Below, in pieces: positions 45,285-52,876 of a stretch of DNA of 64,000 bases. Origin of the DNA: a virus. The first letter of the stretch is position 1, and the number at the start of each line of letters is the position of its first letter. Location of the stretch: the IMG/VR virus record IMGVR_UViG_3300017987_000009, positions 27,589-91,588 of that record; one strand, 5' to 3'. The position numbers and the translations under genes are program-made. The notes beneath the pieces were generated by a model. That model did not search any database. It was given only the letters and a program-made list of their open reading frames with translations, and was not told where the DNA came from.

Positions 45285-46475
45285 ATGGATCTGATGAAGG
45301 CAAGCAACCAGTGGTCGAGCCGGCCGGCCGACGAGACCTTTTGGGGCCTCGACGACGCGCAGGTGGCGGCGCTGGCTATGAAGAACGCGGCGCGCGAGGC
45401 GAAGGACGTGCCGTACGACGCGCTTCACGTCGAGGCGATCGACGGGGAGCTCGCGCTGGTCGGGCAGTCGGGGAAGCCGGCGTTCCCGACCTTCAGCGCG
45501 ACGGGGCAGCTGTGCGCCCGGGCGAGGTTCCCCCACTCGGTCGCGGCGCGCCAGCCCGCTCAGCTCGCGGCCGACAACATCAACTGGGGCCTCGGGGAGC
45601 GGCTCAAGGCCAGGAGCGGCGACGAGAACGGCGACAGCTGCGTGCTCCTCCTCCACAAGGGGGACGAGCGCCTCGGGCTGCGCGCCATGACCAGCGAGAA
45701 GTACGAGCGGCTGTGGCACTCCGACCTGCTCGCGCGCACCAGGTCGATGCTCGGCTCCGGCTGGCGCGTGCCGCCCGCTCGCCCTTCGCCCTCGCGGTGC
45801 GCCGACCCGCGGATCCGGCCGGCCACCGAGGACGACATCCGCGGGATTGAGGGGCTGACCTCCATCGGGGTCGGCGACACGATCGGGCCCGCCGGCGCGT
45901 ACGTGTCCGACAAGGACATGTTCGTGTTCGTCGTGAACAAGAACGCCATCGACGGGCCGAGCGGCGGCCTGTCGCGGTTCGCCTTCCTGTTCAACAACGA
46001 GATCGGCACCGGGTCGTGGGGCTTCACCTTCGGGTACTTCGACCACGTCTGCGGGAACCACATCGTGTGGGGCGCGCAGGGCGTCAAGGAGATCCGGGTG
46101 CGCCACGTCGGCGAGGGCTCGTTCGAGGACGGCGTCGGCAAGGTCGTGTGCGAGCTGCGCGAGTACGCCGACAGCGCGGCGTCGCTCGACGAGGCAGGGC
46201 TGAAGCGGGCCGCGACCCTCGAGCTCGGCGCGACGCGGGACGAGGTCGTCGAGGCCGTGTTCGAGTTCGCCCGCAAGAAGCGCGTGGGCGAGCTGAGCGA
46301 GAAGCGGATCAAGGCGGCGTACGACCGGGCCGTCGAGGCCGACCGGTACGGCGCCCCGAACACGCCGTGGGCCATCTCATCCGGGCTGACCGAGCTGAGC
46401 CAGGAGACGGCGTTCGCCAACGAGCGGCTCGGCCTCGACCGCGCCGCCGGCCGCGTGCTCGAGATGGCGTTCTAG
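45285..46475 (+). CDS. DUF932 phage/plasmid-like protein
   Basis: 396 residues, the typical length for DUF932. The core shows the family's strand pattern: VRPATEDDIRGIEG, AYVSDKDMFVFVVN, NNEIGTGSWGFTFGYFDHVCGNHIVWGA, then a C-terminal helical region with SELGATRDEVVEAV-like spacing. Members occur in phages and plasmids with unknown biochemical function. Its presence beside amidoligase/cyclotransferase genes marks the accessory character of the region. The ATG at 45285 follows GGACAAGAAG. Confidence 0.75.
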   Translation: MDLMKASNQWSSRPADETFWGLDDAQVAALAMKNAAREAKDVPYDALHVEAIDGELALVGQSGKPAFPTFSATGQLCARARFPHSVAARQPAQLAADNINWGLGERLKARSGDENGDSCVLLLHKGDERLGLRAMTSEKYERLWHSDLLARTRSMLGSGWRVPPARPSPSRCADPRIRPATEDDIRGIEGLTSIGVGDTIGPAGAYVSDKDMFVFVVNKNAIDGPSGGLSRFAFLFNNEIGTGSWGFTFGYFDHVCGNHIVWGAQGVKEIRVRHVGEGSFEDGVGKVVCELREYADSAASLDEAGLKRAATLELGATRDEVVEAVFEFARKKRVGELSEKRIKAAYDRAVEADRYGAPNTPWAISSGLTELSQETAFANERLGLDRAAGRVLEMAF

Positions 46476-46502
46476 CAGCGCGAGTCGCGCGAGCGACCGT
46501 TG

Positions 46503-46553
46503 CCCCGCCGCGACCTTGGCCGGCGCGGCGGGGGCCAAGCGGCACGGTGCCGC
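46503..46553 (+). repeat. Two intergenic hairpins
   Basis: CCCCGCCGCG (46503-46512) pairs perfectly with CGCGGCGGGG (46524-46533), and GCGGCAC (46539-46545) with GTGCCGC (46547-46553). GGACAAGGAGG follows directly, before the GTG at 46570. This is the clearest example of the paired-hairpin module. Confidence 0.65.
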
Positions 46554-46569
46554 GGACAAGGAGGACGAC

Positions 46570-46761
46570 GTGACGAACGAGGAGCGGAGGAACAGGGTTA
46601 GGCGCCGGCAGCGGGCGCGGGAGCGCGAGGACGCGCGGCAGCTGTCGACGACTGAGGTCGAGCGCATGGTGAGCGACGCCGCGATCGCGGCCGAGCTGTT
46701 CGGCGAGGACGGCCTCGAGGGGTTCGCCGCGGCGCTGCGGCGGGAGAGGAGGCGGGCGTGA
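46570..46761 (+). CDS. Hypothetical basic helical protein
   Basis: 63 residues, GTG start after GGACAAGGAGG. Very basic helix at the N-terminus (RRNRVRRRQRAREREDARQ) suggests DNA binding. Stop overlaps the recombinase GTG, so the two are co-translated; it might be a small partner of the recombinase. Confidence 0.5.
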   Translation: MTNEERRNRVRRRQRAREREDARQLSTTEVERMVSDAAIAAELFGEDGLEGFAAALRRERRRA

Positions 46762-47453
46762 GGGCGGTCGGCTACATCCGAGTGAGCACCGACGAGCAGG
46801 CCGAGCACGGCGTCGGCGTGGAGGCGCAGCGAGACAGGATCGCCGCGTACGCGCGCCTGTACGACCTCGAGCTCGTCAACGTGCTCGTCGACGAGGGCGT
46901 CAGCGGGTCGGCGGCCGAGAGGCCGGGGCTCCGCATGGCGACCAACGCGCTAGAGGACGGGCACGCGGAGGCGCTGGTCGTGGCGAAGCTAGACCGCCTC
47001 ACCAGGTCGCTCCCCCACCTGCTGTCGCTGATCGACGAGTACTTCGGGGAGCGGTTCACGCTGCTGAGCGTCGCCGAGCAGCTCGACCCGCGCACGGCGA
47101 GCGGCCGCCTGGTGATGAACATCCTGGGCGCGGTGGCGCAGTGGGAGCGCGAGACGATCAGCGAGCGGACCAAGGCCGCGCTCGCGTTCAAGCGGTCGCA
47201 GGGCGAGTACACGGGCGGCGGCGTGCCGTTCGGGTTCCGCCTCGACCACGCAGGGCGGCTGCGCCGCAACATGTGGGAGGCGCGCGCGATCGACGAGGCG
47301 CGGGCGCACGCCGGCCGCGGCCTGTCGCTGCGGCAGATTGGGCGCGCCCTCGAGGCCGACGGGTTCTTCCCCCGCGCGAGCGGGAGGTGGAGGGCGAAGC
47401 AGGTGTCGCGCCTGCTTCGCGAGGACAACCACGAGACAAGGAGGCTAGGATGA
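46758..47453 (+). CDS. Small serine recombinase (resolvase/invertase type)
   Basis: 231 residues. The catalytic Ser stands in VGYIRVSTDEQ, followed by the conserved ARDEG-like loop (VLVDEGVSGS), LDRLTRS with the active-site Arg, and the E helix region VAQWERETISERTKAAL. A short C-terminal helix-turn-helix (LSLRQIGRALEADGFFPRAS) binds DNA. The size suits a resolvase or invertase rather than the large integrases (450 residues and more). It may resolve genome multimers or invert a segment. No obvious crossover sites were found. Confidence 0.85.
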   Translation: MRAVGYIRVSTDEQAEHGVGVEAQRDRIAAYARLYDLELVNVLVDEGVSGSAAERPGLRMATNALEDGHAEALVVAKLDRLTRSLPHLLSLIDEYFGERFTLLSVAEQLDPRTASGRLVMNILGAVAQWERETISERTKAALAFKRSQGEYTGGGVPFGFRLDHAGRLRRNMWEARAIDEARAHAGRGLSLRQIGRALEADGFFPRASGRWRAKQVSRLLREDNHETRRLG

Positions 47454-47974
47454 ACAGAGACAAGGAACTGGCGCGCGCGCTGATCGCGGCGCGCAACCTG
47501 CTGGACCGGGCGCTGGTGATGGCGCACCACGGCAGCGACTGCGAGTGCGACGGGTGCTTCGGCCTGCGTGACGAGCTGAGCGCGCTGCTCGGCGACGAGC
47601 CCGACGGGTACTGCGCGCCCGACCGCTCGCTGTCGCGAAGCTTCGTCGAGGGCCTGGCGCGCCTCGACGAGAGGCGCACTGGCGCGCCGGCGTTCGAGCG
47701 AGAGGACGCGCGGCCGTCCGAGAACTTCGACCTGCTGCACGGGTACCAGGTCGTCAGGTCTCGGGACCTGTCGCTAAGGGAGCGCGTGCGAAGAAGCCGG
47801 ATCGTGCTGGTCGACCGCGGCGACCGCGAACGGCCGGCGGGCCTGCCGCGGTTCCAGCGGTACGTGACCGCGCTGCACTACTACGGCGACGCGGAGTGGA
47901 CGTGGGGCCACTACTACTCCGACTTCGAGCGGGCGAGCGACGAGTTCGACCGTCGTGTCGAGAGGGGGTTCTGA
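47450..47974 (+). CDS. Hypothetical protein
   Basis: 174 residues from ATG 47450 with ACAAGGAGG upstream. A central CECDGCFG motif sits in the N-terminal part; the rest is mixed helix and strand with a conserved-looking YVTALHYYGDAEWTWGHYYSDF. No family recognised. It overlaps the recombinase end by 4 bases. Confidence 0.5.
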   Translation: MNRDKELARALIAARNLLDRALVMAHHGSDCECDGCFGLRDELSALLGDEPDGYCAPDRSLSRSFVEGLARLDERRTGAPAFEREDARPSENFDLLHGYQVVRSRDLSLRERVRRSRIVLVDRGDRERPAGLPRFQRYVTALHYYGDAEWTWGHYYSDFERASDEFDRRVERGF

Positions 47975-48324
47975 TGTGGGTGTTCACGACGCAGGGCTTC
48001 TACTCGATCAACCGCACGCCCGACGGCGAGCGGCTCCAGCTCCGCGCGCGAGTGCGCGAGGACATCGACAAGTTCCGCGAGAAGTACTGCCCGTCGCTGG
48101 GCGAGACGATCGAGCTCGGCGGGACGGACTACCGGTACCGTGCGGAGGCGAGCGAGCGCGCTCTTGCCGCCGCGATGGTGCTGGTGGTCACGGACGTCAA
48201 CTACCAGGACTTCAAGAACGCGGTCGAGGACAGGCGCCTCGGCCGCCACAACGCGTACCTCGGGGTGTGGAAGATTCTCCGCCAGTACCTCGAGCTCGTG
48301 GAGGAGGCCGACCGTGACGATTAG
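47974..48324 (+). CDS. Hypothetical protein
   Basis: 116 residues, ATG overlapping the previous TGA. Sequence WVFTTQGFYSINR then VNYQDFKNAVEDRRLGRHNAYLGVWKIL resembles small phage proteins of unknown function that share the DFKNxV and HxAYxxVW pattern. No biochemical clue. Confidence 0.55.
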   Translation: MWVFTTQGFYSINRTPDGERLQLRARVREDIDKFREKYCPSLGETIELGGTDYRYRAEASERALAAAMVLVVTDVNYQDFKNAVEDRRLGRHNAYLGVWKILRQYLELVEEADRDD

Positions 48325-48496
48325 GTTCACCGACGGGATGGAGTTCGACACGAGCGGCGAGCTCCGCAAGGTCAAGCGGTCCGACGGCTGGTACGTGGTC
48401 GGCGACGGGATGCTGGTCCCGGTCGGCGGCCCGGAGGAGGCCGACGCGTTCATCGACAACTTCACCAAAGCCAGCGAGGAGGGACGGGCGAGATGA
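48314..48496 (+). CDS. Hypothetical small protein
   Basis: 60 residues, GTG start, overlapping its neighbours by 11 and 4 bases. Beta-rich (TIRFTDGMEFDTSGELRKVKRSDGWYVVGDG). No family recognised. Confidence 0.45.
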   Translation: MTIRFTDGMEFDTSGELRKVKRSDGWYVVGDGMLVPVGGPEEADAFIDNFTKASEEGRAR

Positions 48497-48975
48497 CGAG
48501 ACGACGAGTCAGGGTCGACGAGGACGAGCAGCGCGTGTGCCCGGTCTGCGGGCGCGTCGTGCCCGCGAGCCGCGGCGACGACAAGTACTGCTGCGGCGAC
48601 GCGCACGAGCTGGAGTACCTGCGGGAGCGCGTCAAGGAGCAGGACGAGCGGATCGCGCGGATGTCCCGCAAGAAGGGGCCGATCCAGTGCCTCGGCCAGG
48701 TGCGCTGGTCGACCTGTGTGCAGGAGTGGTACCTCAAGGACTCGTACGACGCGAAGCGCCGCGCGGTCGAGCTGCGCAAGCTCGGCTACGTGGTGGCCGC
48801 GTCCACGATCGGGAGGATGCCGTTCGCCTGCGAGGGCGACGGCGGGACGGCGGCTTGGGTGAAGGTGACGATCTTGACGGCCGTGAAGGATGACGGCTCG
48901 GGCGAGGCGCCGCCTCCGCCGGGCGTGTTCGTCGACGGCATCAGGACCAACGGCAACGAGAGGAGGACGCGATGA
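48493..48975 (+). CDS. Zinc-finger protein
   Basis: 160 residues. The N-terminus is a zinc finger of the CPVCGRVVPASRGDDKYCCGDAH type (a treble-clef-like motif common in phage Cys-His nucleases and HNH relatives). The remainder has a WYLKDSYDAKRRAVELRKLGY helix and no nuclease motif. Probably DNA- or RNA-binding. Overlaps the next gene by 4 bases. Confidence 0.5.
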   Translation: MTRRRVRVDEDEQRVCPVCGRVVPASRGDDKYCCGDAHELEYLRERVKEQDERIARMSRKKGPIQCLGQVRWSTCVQEWYLKDSYDAKRRAVELRKLGYVVAASTIGRMPFACEGDGGTAAWVKVTILTAVKDDGSGEAPPPPGVFVDGIRTNGNERRTR

Positions 48976-49862
48976 AGCAGGCGTTCGTTTGCTGGAACCC
49001 GACGCGCGAGACGGCCGACCGCGTCGCGCAGTGCGACGCGATCGTCAACGAGTACATGGAGCAGGGCTACAAGCTGACGCTTCGGCAGCTGTACTACCAG
49101 TTCGTCGCTCGCGGCCTGGTCCCCAACACGGAGAGGTCCTACAAGAACCTCGGCTCCATCGTGTCCAAGGCGCGGCTGGCCGGGATGCTAGACTGGGACG
49201 CGATCGAGGACCGCGGCCGCCAGCCCAACACGCCGAGCGAGTGGGACAGCGTCGCCGACCTGGTCGAGGCGGCGCTGTCTCAGTTCCGCCTCCCGCGGTG
49301 GGGCGGCCAGCCGAACTACGCGGAACTGTGGGTCGAGAAGGAGGCCTTGGCCGGCGTGCTCGAACCGATCGCGGAGCGTTACCATGCGACGTTGATGGTC
49401 AACAAGGGGTACTCGTCGTCCAGTGCCATGTACGAGAGCGCGAAGCGCCTGCGGAAGCGGGGCCGCCGCGCGCGGCGCGTCTTCGTCTTCTACCTGGGCG
49501 ACCTCGACCCGTCGGGCGAGGACATGGTGCGCGACATCGAGGAGCGGCTCGAGCTGTTTACGTGCGGCGTGCTTGATCTCGAGGTGCGAAAGGTCGCGCT
49601 GACGATCGAGCAGGTCCAAGAGTACGACCCGCCGCCAAACCCGACGAAGCTGACGGACAGCCGCGCCGGCGGGTTCGTCGAGAGGTACGGCCACGAGTGC
49701 TGGGAGGTCGACGCCCTCGAGCCAGCGGTGCTTCACGAGGTTATCGAGGCGGCGTTCGACGAGGTAGTCGACCGCAAGGCGATGGACATGGTGATCGAGC
49801 GCGAGGAGAGCGACAAGATGCATCTTCGTCGCTTGGTCGATGAAATGGAGGTGGCGAGATGA
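48972..49862 (+). CDS. Spo11/TopoVI-A-like protein (TOPRIM plus 5Y-CAP)
   Basis: 296 residues. The N-terminal winged-helix-like region has LTLRQLYYQF (about 35-44), where one Tyr could be the DNA-cleaving nucleophile; the TOPRIM part has ELWVEKEAL (about 117-125, the metal-binding Glu) and FYLGDLDPSGED (about 173-184, the DxD). These are the defining features of topoisomerase VI subunit A and Spo11, but the protein is shorter than TopoVI-A (about 360-390 residues) and no TopoVI-B ATPase is encoded nearby. It could make or seal DNA breaks, relax supercoils, or aid recombination. The gene overlaps both neighbours. Confidence 0.75.
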   Translation: MKQAFVCWNPTRETADRVAQCDAIVNEYMEQGYKLTLRQLYYQFVARGLVPNTERSYKNLGSIVSKARLAGMLDWDAIEDRGRQPNTPSEWDSVADLVEAALSQFRLPRWGGQPNYAELWVEKEALAGVLEPIAERYHATLMVNKGYSSSSAMYESAKRLRKRGRRARRVFVFYLGDLDPSGEDMVRDIEERLELFTCGVLDLEVRKVALTIEQVQEYDPPPNPTKLTDSRAGGFVERYGHECWEVDALEPAVLHEVIEAAFDEVVDRKAMDMVIEREESDKMHLRRLVDEMEVAR

Positions 49863-50134
49863 GGACAACGACACTGCTGCTCGGCGCGGAGGGCTTCGCC
49901 GAGCTCAACCAGGATGGCGTCTCGTGGATGCGCGAGGCGACTGACGAGGAGGTCGACGCGTTCCGGGCCGAGCTCGGCCGCGGCGACTTCGACGAGTCGT
50001 GCGTCGACGGCACCGGCAGGCCGTACTTCGTGGTGGTCGTGACCGACGAGGCGCCGGCCGGCGTGTGGGCGTTCGCCCGCGCGATGAAGCGCGCGGTGCG
50101 GCTCGAGGAGTTGGACATCTCGGAGGCGACGTGA
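49859..50134 (+). CDS. Hypothetical protein
   Basis: 91 residues; ATG overlaps the previous TGA. Small alpha/beta sequence with a basic helix (VWAFARAMKRAVRLEEL) at the end. No family recognised. Confidence 0.5.
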   Translation: MRTTTLLLGAEGFAELNQDGVSWMREATDEEVDAFRAELGRGDFDESCVDGTGRPYFVVVVTDEAPAGVWAFARAMKRAVRLEELDISEAT

Positions 50135-50349
50135 TGAGAGGCGCGAAGCCGACGCACACGCTGGTGGTCAGGAGGAAGACCGTCGCCGACGGCGCCCCGT
50201 CCGCGGTCGGGCCGTCGTTCAGGGTCGGCGCCGCTTGGGAGAGGGACGGCTTCATCAGCATCGTCCTGGACCCGTGCGTCACCCTGGCGGACCGGAGCGA
50301 CTTGTTCATCAGCTTGGTCCCGGTCGAGGAGGTGAAGCATGTGGGGTAG
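50134..50349 (+). CDS. Hypothetical small protein
   Basis: 71 residues, ATG overlapping the previous TGA after GGAGG. Beta-rich, basic N-terminus (THTLVVRRKTV). No family recognised; overlaps the next gene by 11 bases. Confidence 0.45.
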   Translation: MRGAKPTHTLVVRRKTVADGAPSAVGPSFRVGAAWERDGFISIVLDPCVTLADRSDLFISLVPVEEVKHVG

Positions 50350-51037
50350 CAACTTCAGGAGCGCGGCCAAGCCGCCGGGCAGCCGGATACGCGAGGCGCT
50401 CAAGCCGCTGGTCGCGCACAACGCGGTCGTCGACAGGTGGGTCGAGACGATACCCGAGGACCTGCGCGCGTCGTCGCCGTGCCTCAGGGAGGGCGCCGGC
50501 TGCGCGCACTGCTGCCGGCAGATGGTGATGACGTCGATCCCGGAGGCGCTGCTCGTCGTCTCCGACCTGGTCCAGCTCCCGGACGGGATCGGGTGGCTGC
50601 GGGACGTCGGGCTCGCGGAGATCCAGCGGCAGAGGAACATGTCGGCCGAGCCCGGCATGTCCAACGTCGGGTGGTTCAAGCGCGGGATCCGGTGCGCGTT
50701 CCTCGACAAGGACGACCGCTGCGTCGTGTACCGGCTCCGCCCCGTCGTCTGCCGCACCTACCTCGTCGTCGACGGCGGCCCGGACCAGTGCACGGTCCCG
50801 GAGAGGCGCGTCAAGTGCCTCGACACCCGCGACGTCGACGAGCTGACGGCGCGTGCCGTGGAGCGGGTCGCTTCCGAGCTGCGGGTCGACCCGCGCCCGC
50901 TGCCGCTGCCGGTCGCGGTGGACTGGGCGCTGACCGGGTACTTCCAGGGGCTCGGCGAGCTGCGCCGCCGGCTCAAGGGCGCGTCGCGCGTCGAGGCCTG
51001 CGTCGGAGAGGACGGGACCATTGTCGTCCGGGACTGA
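50339..51037 (+). CDS. YkgJ-like Cys-cluster protein
   Basis: 232 residues with the Zn/Fe-chelating CxxxCxxCC motif: SPCLREGAGCAHCCRQM, then CAFLDKDDRCVVYRLRPVVCRTY, the second half of the motif in YkgJ-family proteins. These bind a metal and are often near methyltransferases or modification enzymes; an MT-A70 methylase gene overlaps its end here. No substrate can be deduced. ATG 50339 follows GAGGAGG. Confidence 0.72.
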   Translation: MWGSNFRSAAKPPGSRIREALKPLVAHNAVVDRWVETIPEDLRASSPCLREGAGCAHCCRQMVMTSIPEALLVVSDLVQLPDGIGWLRDVGLAEIQRQRNMSAEPGMSNVGWFKRGIRCAFLDKDDRCVVYRLRPVVCRTYLVVDGGPDQCTVPERRVKCLDTRDVDELTARAVERVASELRVDPRPLPLPVAVDWALTGYFQGLGELRRRLKGASRVEACVGEDGTIVVRD

Positions 51038-51605
51038 GTTCGGCACGATCATCATCGACCCGCCGTGGCCGGAGCGCGGCGCCGGGAAGGTCAAGCGCGG
51101 CGCGGACCGCCACTACTCGCTGCTGTCCACGCACGACATCCCGCGGGTGATCGGGTCGAGCCCGGCGTTCCGGCCGGCGGACGACTCGCACCTGTGGGTG
51201 TGGACGACGAACAACTACCTGCCGCACGCGGTCGCGCTGTTCCCGCTTCTCGGGTTCCGGTACGTGACGAACCTGGCGTGGGTGAAGATGGCCGAGCTCG
51301 AGCTGAGCGTCGTACCGGTCCCGACCTACCTGATCGGACTGGCGAGCGGCATGCTGCAGATCGGGCTCGGCCAGTACTTCCGCGGCGCGCACGAACTGCT
51401 CCTGTTCGGCGTGCGCGGCAGGGCGATGGTGCCGCCGCCGGCGAACCGCCTACCAAGCGTCGTCGTCGCGCCGCGCGGCAGGCACAGCGCGAAGCCCGCG
51501 GAGTTCTACGAGCGGGTCGAGCTGGTCAGCCCGCCGCCTCGCCTGGAGATGTTCGCGCGGTCCCTCCGCGACGGTTGGACATCGTGGGGGAACGAGGTAC
51601 AGTAG
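51021..51605 (+). CDS. MT-A70-type N6-adenine methyltransferase
   Basis: 194 residues from TTG 51021. The DPPW catalytic motif (GTIIIDPPWPE) and LWVWTTNNYLPHA helix are those of the MT-A70 family, which transfers a methyl group from SAM to N6 of adenine. It also shows LAWVKM and the GAHELLLFGVRG turn, and RHSAKPAEFYERVELVSPPPRLEMFARS near the C-terminus, the usual end of phage MT-A70 enzymes. It probably marks phage DNA to avoid host nucleases. It ends the accessory operon; a terminator follows. Confidence 0.86.
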   Translation: MSSGTEFGTIIIDPPWPERGAGKVKRGADRHYSLLSTHDIPRVIGSSPAFRPADDSHLWVWTTNNYLPHAVALFPLLGFRYVTNLAWVKMAELELSVVPVPTYLIGLASGMLQIGLGQYFRGAHELLLFGVRGRAMVPPPANRLPSVVVAPRGRHSAKPAEFYERVELVSPPPRLEMFARSLRDGWTSWGNEVQ

Positions 51606-51633
51606 CGGCCCGCTAGGGAGAAGCGGACCACCG

Positions 51634-51670
51634 ACCGCCCTGGGCCTACGGCTCGGGGCGGTTTTCTTTT
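51634..51670 (+). terminator. Rho-independent terminator
   Basis: ACCGCCC (51634-51640) pairs with GGGCGGT (51656-51662), followed by TTTTCTTTT. It is the only clear intrinsic terminator with a T-run in the window and separates the early/accessory operon from the packaging operon. Confidence 0.85.
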
Positions 51671-51674
51671 CTGC

Positions 51675-51710
51675 GCACTTCAACCCCCTGGCGGCCTGGC
51701 ACTTCAACCC
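51675..51710 (+). repeat. Direct repeat GCACTTCAACCC, two copies
   Basis: Copies at 51675-51686 and 51699-51710 are identical over 12 bases and 24 bp apart. They lie just upstream of the promoter at 51722, where two molecules of an activator or repressor could bind on adjacent faces. Confidence 0.65.
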
Positions 51711-51721
51711 AGGGTGCCGGG

Positions 51722-51750
51722 TGGACAACGCCTGCCGGCGCGGTTAGTCT
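51722..51750 (+). promoter_or_regulatory. Late promoter (TGGACA-N17-TAGTCT), probably leaderless
   Basis: TGGACA (51722-51727) and TAGTCT (51745-51750) are 17 bp apart. The ATG of the terminase small subunit lies 8 bases after the -10, so the message would start within a base or two of it; only a weak AAGG precedes the ATG. Confidence 0.6.
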
Positions 51751-51757
51751 CGAAGGC

Positions 51758-52387
51758 ATGGCCGCCAAGCTGACGGGGAAGGACCTGCGCATGGCGCTCG
51801 CGCGCCTGCGCGGCGCGATGGTCGAGGGCCTCAACGACGACGAGATCGCCGAGCGCGTCGGCATCGCGTGGGAGGAGGTCGCCGAGCTGAAGCGCAAGCT
51901 GCTCGACGCGGAGGCCGAGGCGGCGCGCGCCGAGCCGACCGAGCACACCTACGCTAGGTACGTCCTCGACCAGCGCCAGTGCATCAAGGAGCTCGACACC
52001 ATCATCGACGACTACGAGAAGGAGAAGAACGTCTCGGCGATCGTCGGCGCCGTCCGCGCCAAGTCCGACATCCTGGACCGGGTCCTCAAGAGCGGGCAGG
52101 AGCTCGGGCTGGTCAGGAAGCGCGCGGCCGCTGGCGGGCTCGCCGCCGGCGAGGCAGTCAAGAAGCTGAACAGCTCGCAGTTCCGCCAGTACATCGTCAA
52201 CGAGATGAAAGTGTTCCAGACGCTAGTCGTCCGGCACGGCGACGGCTCGCTGCTCGACCTGGACCCGGGCCCGCTCCACGTGCCGGAGAAGGTGGCGAAG
52301 CAGCCTGTCGCACGCGCCCGCCCGCACGCGAGGACCAAGGTCTACGGCGGCCGGCGCGTCCTGCGGGACGGCGAGGGGGATCAGTGA
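51758..52387 (+). CDS. Terminase small subunit
   Basis: 209 residues. The N-terminal helix-turn-helix (LNDDEIAERVGIAWEEVAELKRKLL, about 28-50) binds the packaging signal, the central helical region oligomerises, and the C-terminal basic tail (VARARPHARTKVYGGRRVLRDG) contacts the large subunit. Its place at the start of the packaging operon, upstream of the large terminase and portal, supports the call. Sequence identity is not obvious, as is usual for this fast-evolving family. Confidence 0.65.
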   Translation: MAAKLTGKDLRMALARLRGAMVEGLNDDEIAERVGIAWEEVAELKRKLLDAEAEAARAEPTEHTYARYVLDQRQCIKELDTIIDDYEKEKNVSAIVGAVRAKSDILDRVLKSGQELGLVRKRAAAGGLAAGEAVKKLNSSQFRQYIVNEMKVFQTLVVRHGDGSLLDLDPGPLHVPEKVAKQPVARARPHARTKVYGGRRVLRDGEGDQ

Positions 52388-52497
52388 CTTCCGCGCTCCA
52401 GCGCCATGTCGGAGCAGGCTGCCGGGTTTCTGACGTCTCGGCAGCTGTCAAGAGCGCACTCAACCAGGGAGGTGAGCAATGTCAGACCGTATCGTAG
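52384..52497 (+). CDS. Doubtful 37-residue peptide
   Basis: GTG overlaps the previous stop and the frame overlaps the next gene's start by 19 bases. Sequence VTSALQRHVGAGCRVSDVSAAVKSALNQ has no known motif. It may only be a translational-coupling leader. Confidence 0.2.
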   Translation: MTSALQRHVGAGCRVSDVSAAVKSALNQGGEQCQTVS

Positions 52498-52784
52498 CGA
52501 CAGGGTCGTTCCTCGGGACGGGGAGCGCGCTGAACATCACGAAGCTCGGCTTCAGGCCTCGGGTCGTGAAGCTGATGAACGTGGCGTCAGGCGGGCTGTG
52601 CACGTTCTACTGGAACAAGGAGATGCCGGACGCGTCGGCGTGGAAGGAAGCGAACCACGACACCGCCCAGCGGTCCTTCATCACCAGCAACGGGATTACC
52701 CCGCTGGCCAACGGCTTCACGGTTGGGGCTGACGCTGACATGAACGTGTCGGGCGAGCAGGTCTACTACGAGGCCCACGACTAG
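52479..52784 (+). CDS. Small structural-type protein
   Basis: 101 residues, ATG after GGGAGGTGAGCA. Beta-rich and Gly/Asn/Thr-rich (LGFRPRVVKLMNVASGGLCTFYWNKEM), similar in style to small phage head or tail decoration proteins with the pattern RPRxVKLxN. Lies in the packaging operon. No family named. Confidence 0.5.
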   Translation: MSDRIVATGSFLGTGSALNITKLGFRPRVVKLMNVASGGLCTFYWNKEMPDASAWKEANHDTAQRSFITSNGITPLANGFTVGADADMNVSGEQVYYEAHD

Positions 52785-52800
52785 GCAGCAAGCTCGTCGG

Positions 52801-52856
52801 CCCCGGCGCGGCTCGGCACGGACGGTACGACGCCTGAGCCTCTCGCCGCGCCGGGG
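52801..52856 (+). repeat. 12-bp perfect inverted repeat between structural genes
   Basis: CCCCGGCGCGGC (52801-52812) is the exact reverse complement of GCCGCGCCGGGG (52845-52856), with a 32-base interior. It lies in the 92-base gap before the next gene, whose GGAGG starts 12 bases later. It may attenuate or stabilise the message, adjusting expression of the two flanking proteins. Confidence 0.6.
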
Positions 52857-52876
52857 GTCGGCACCAGGAGGAGAGC

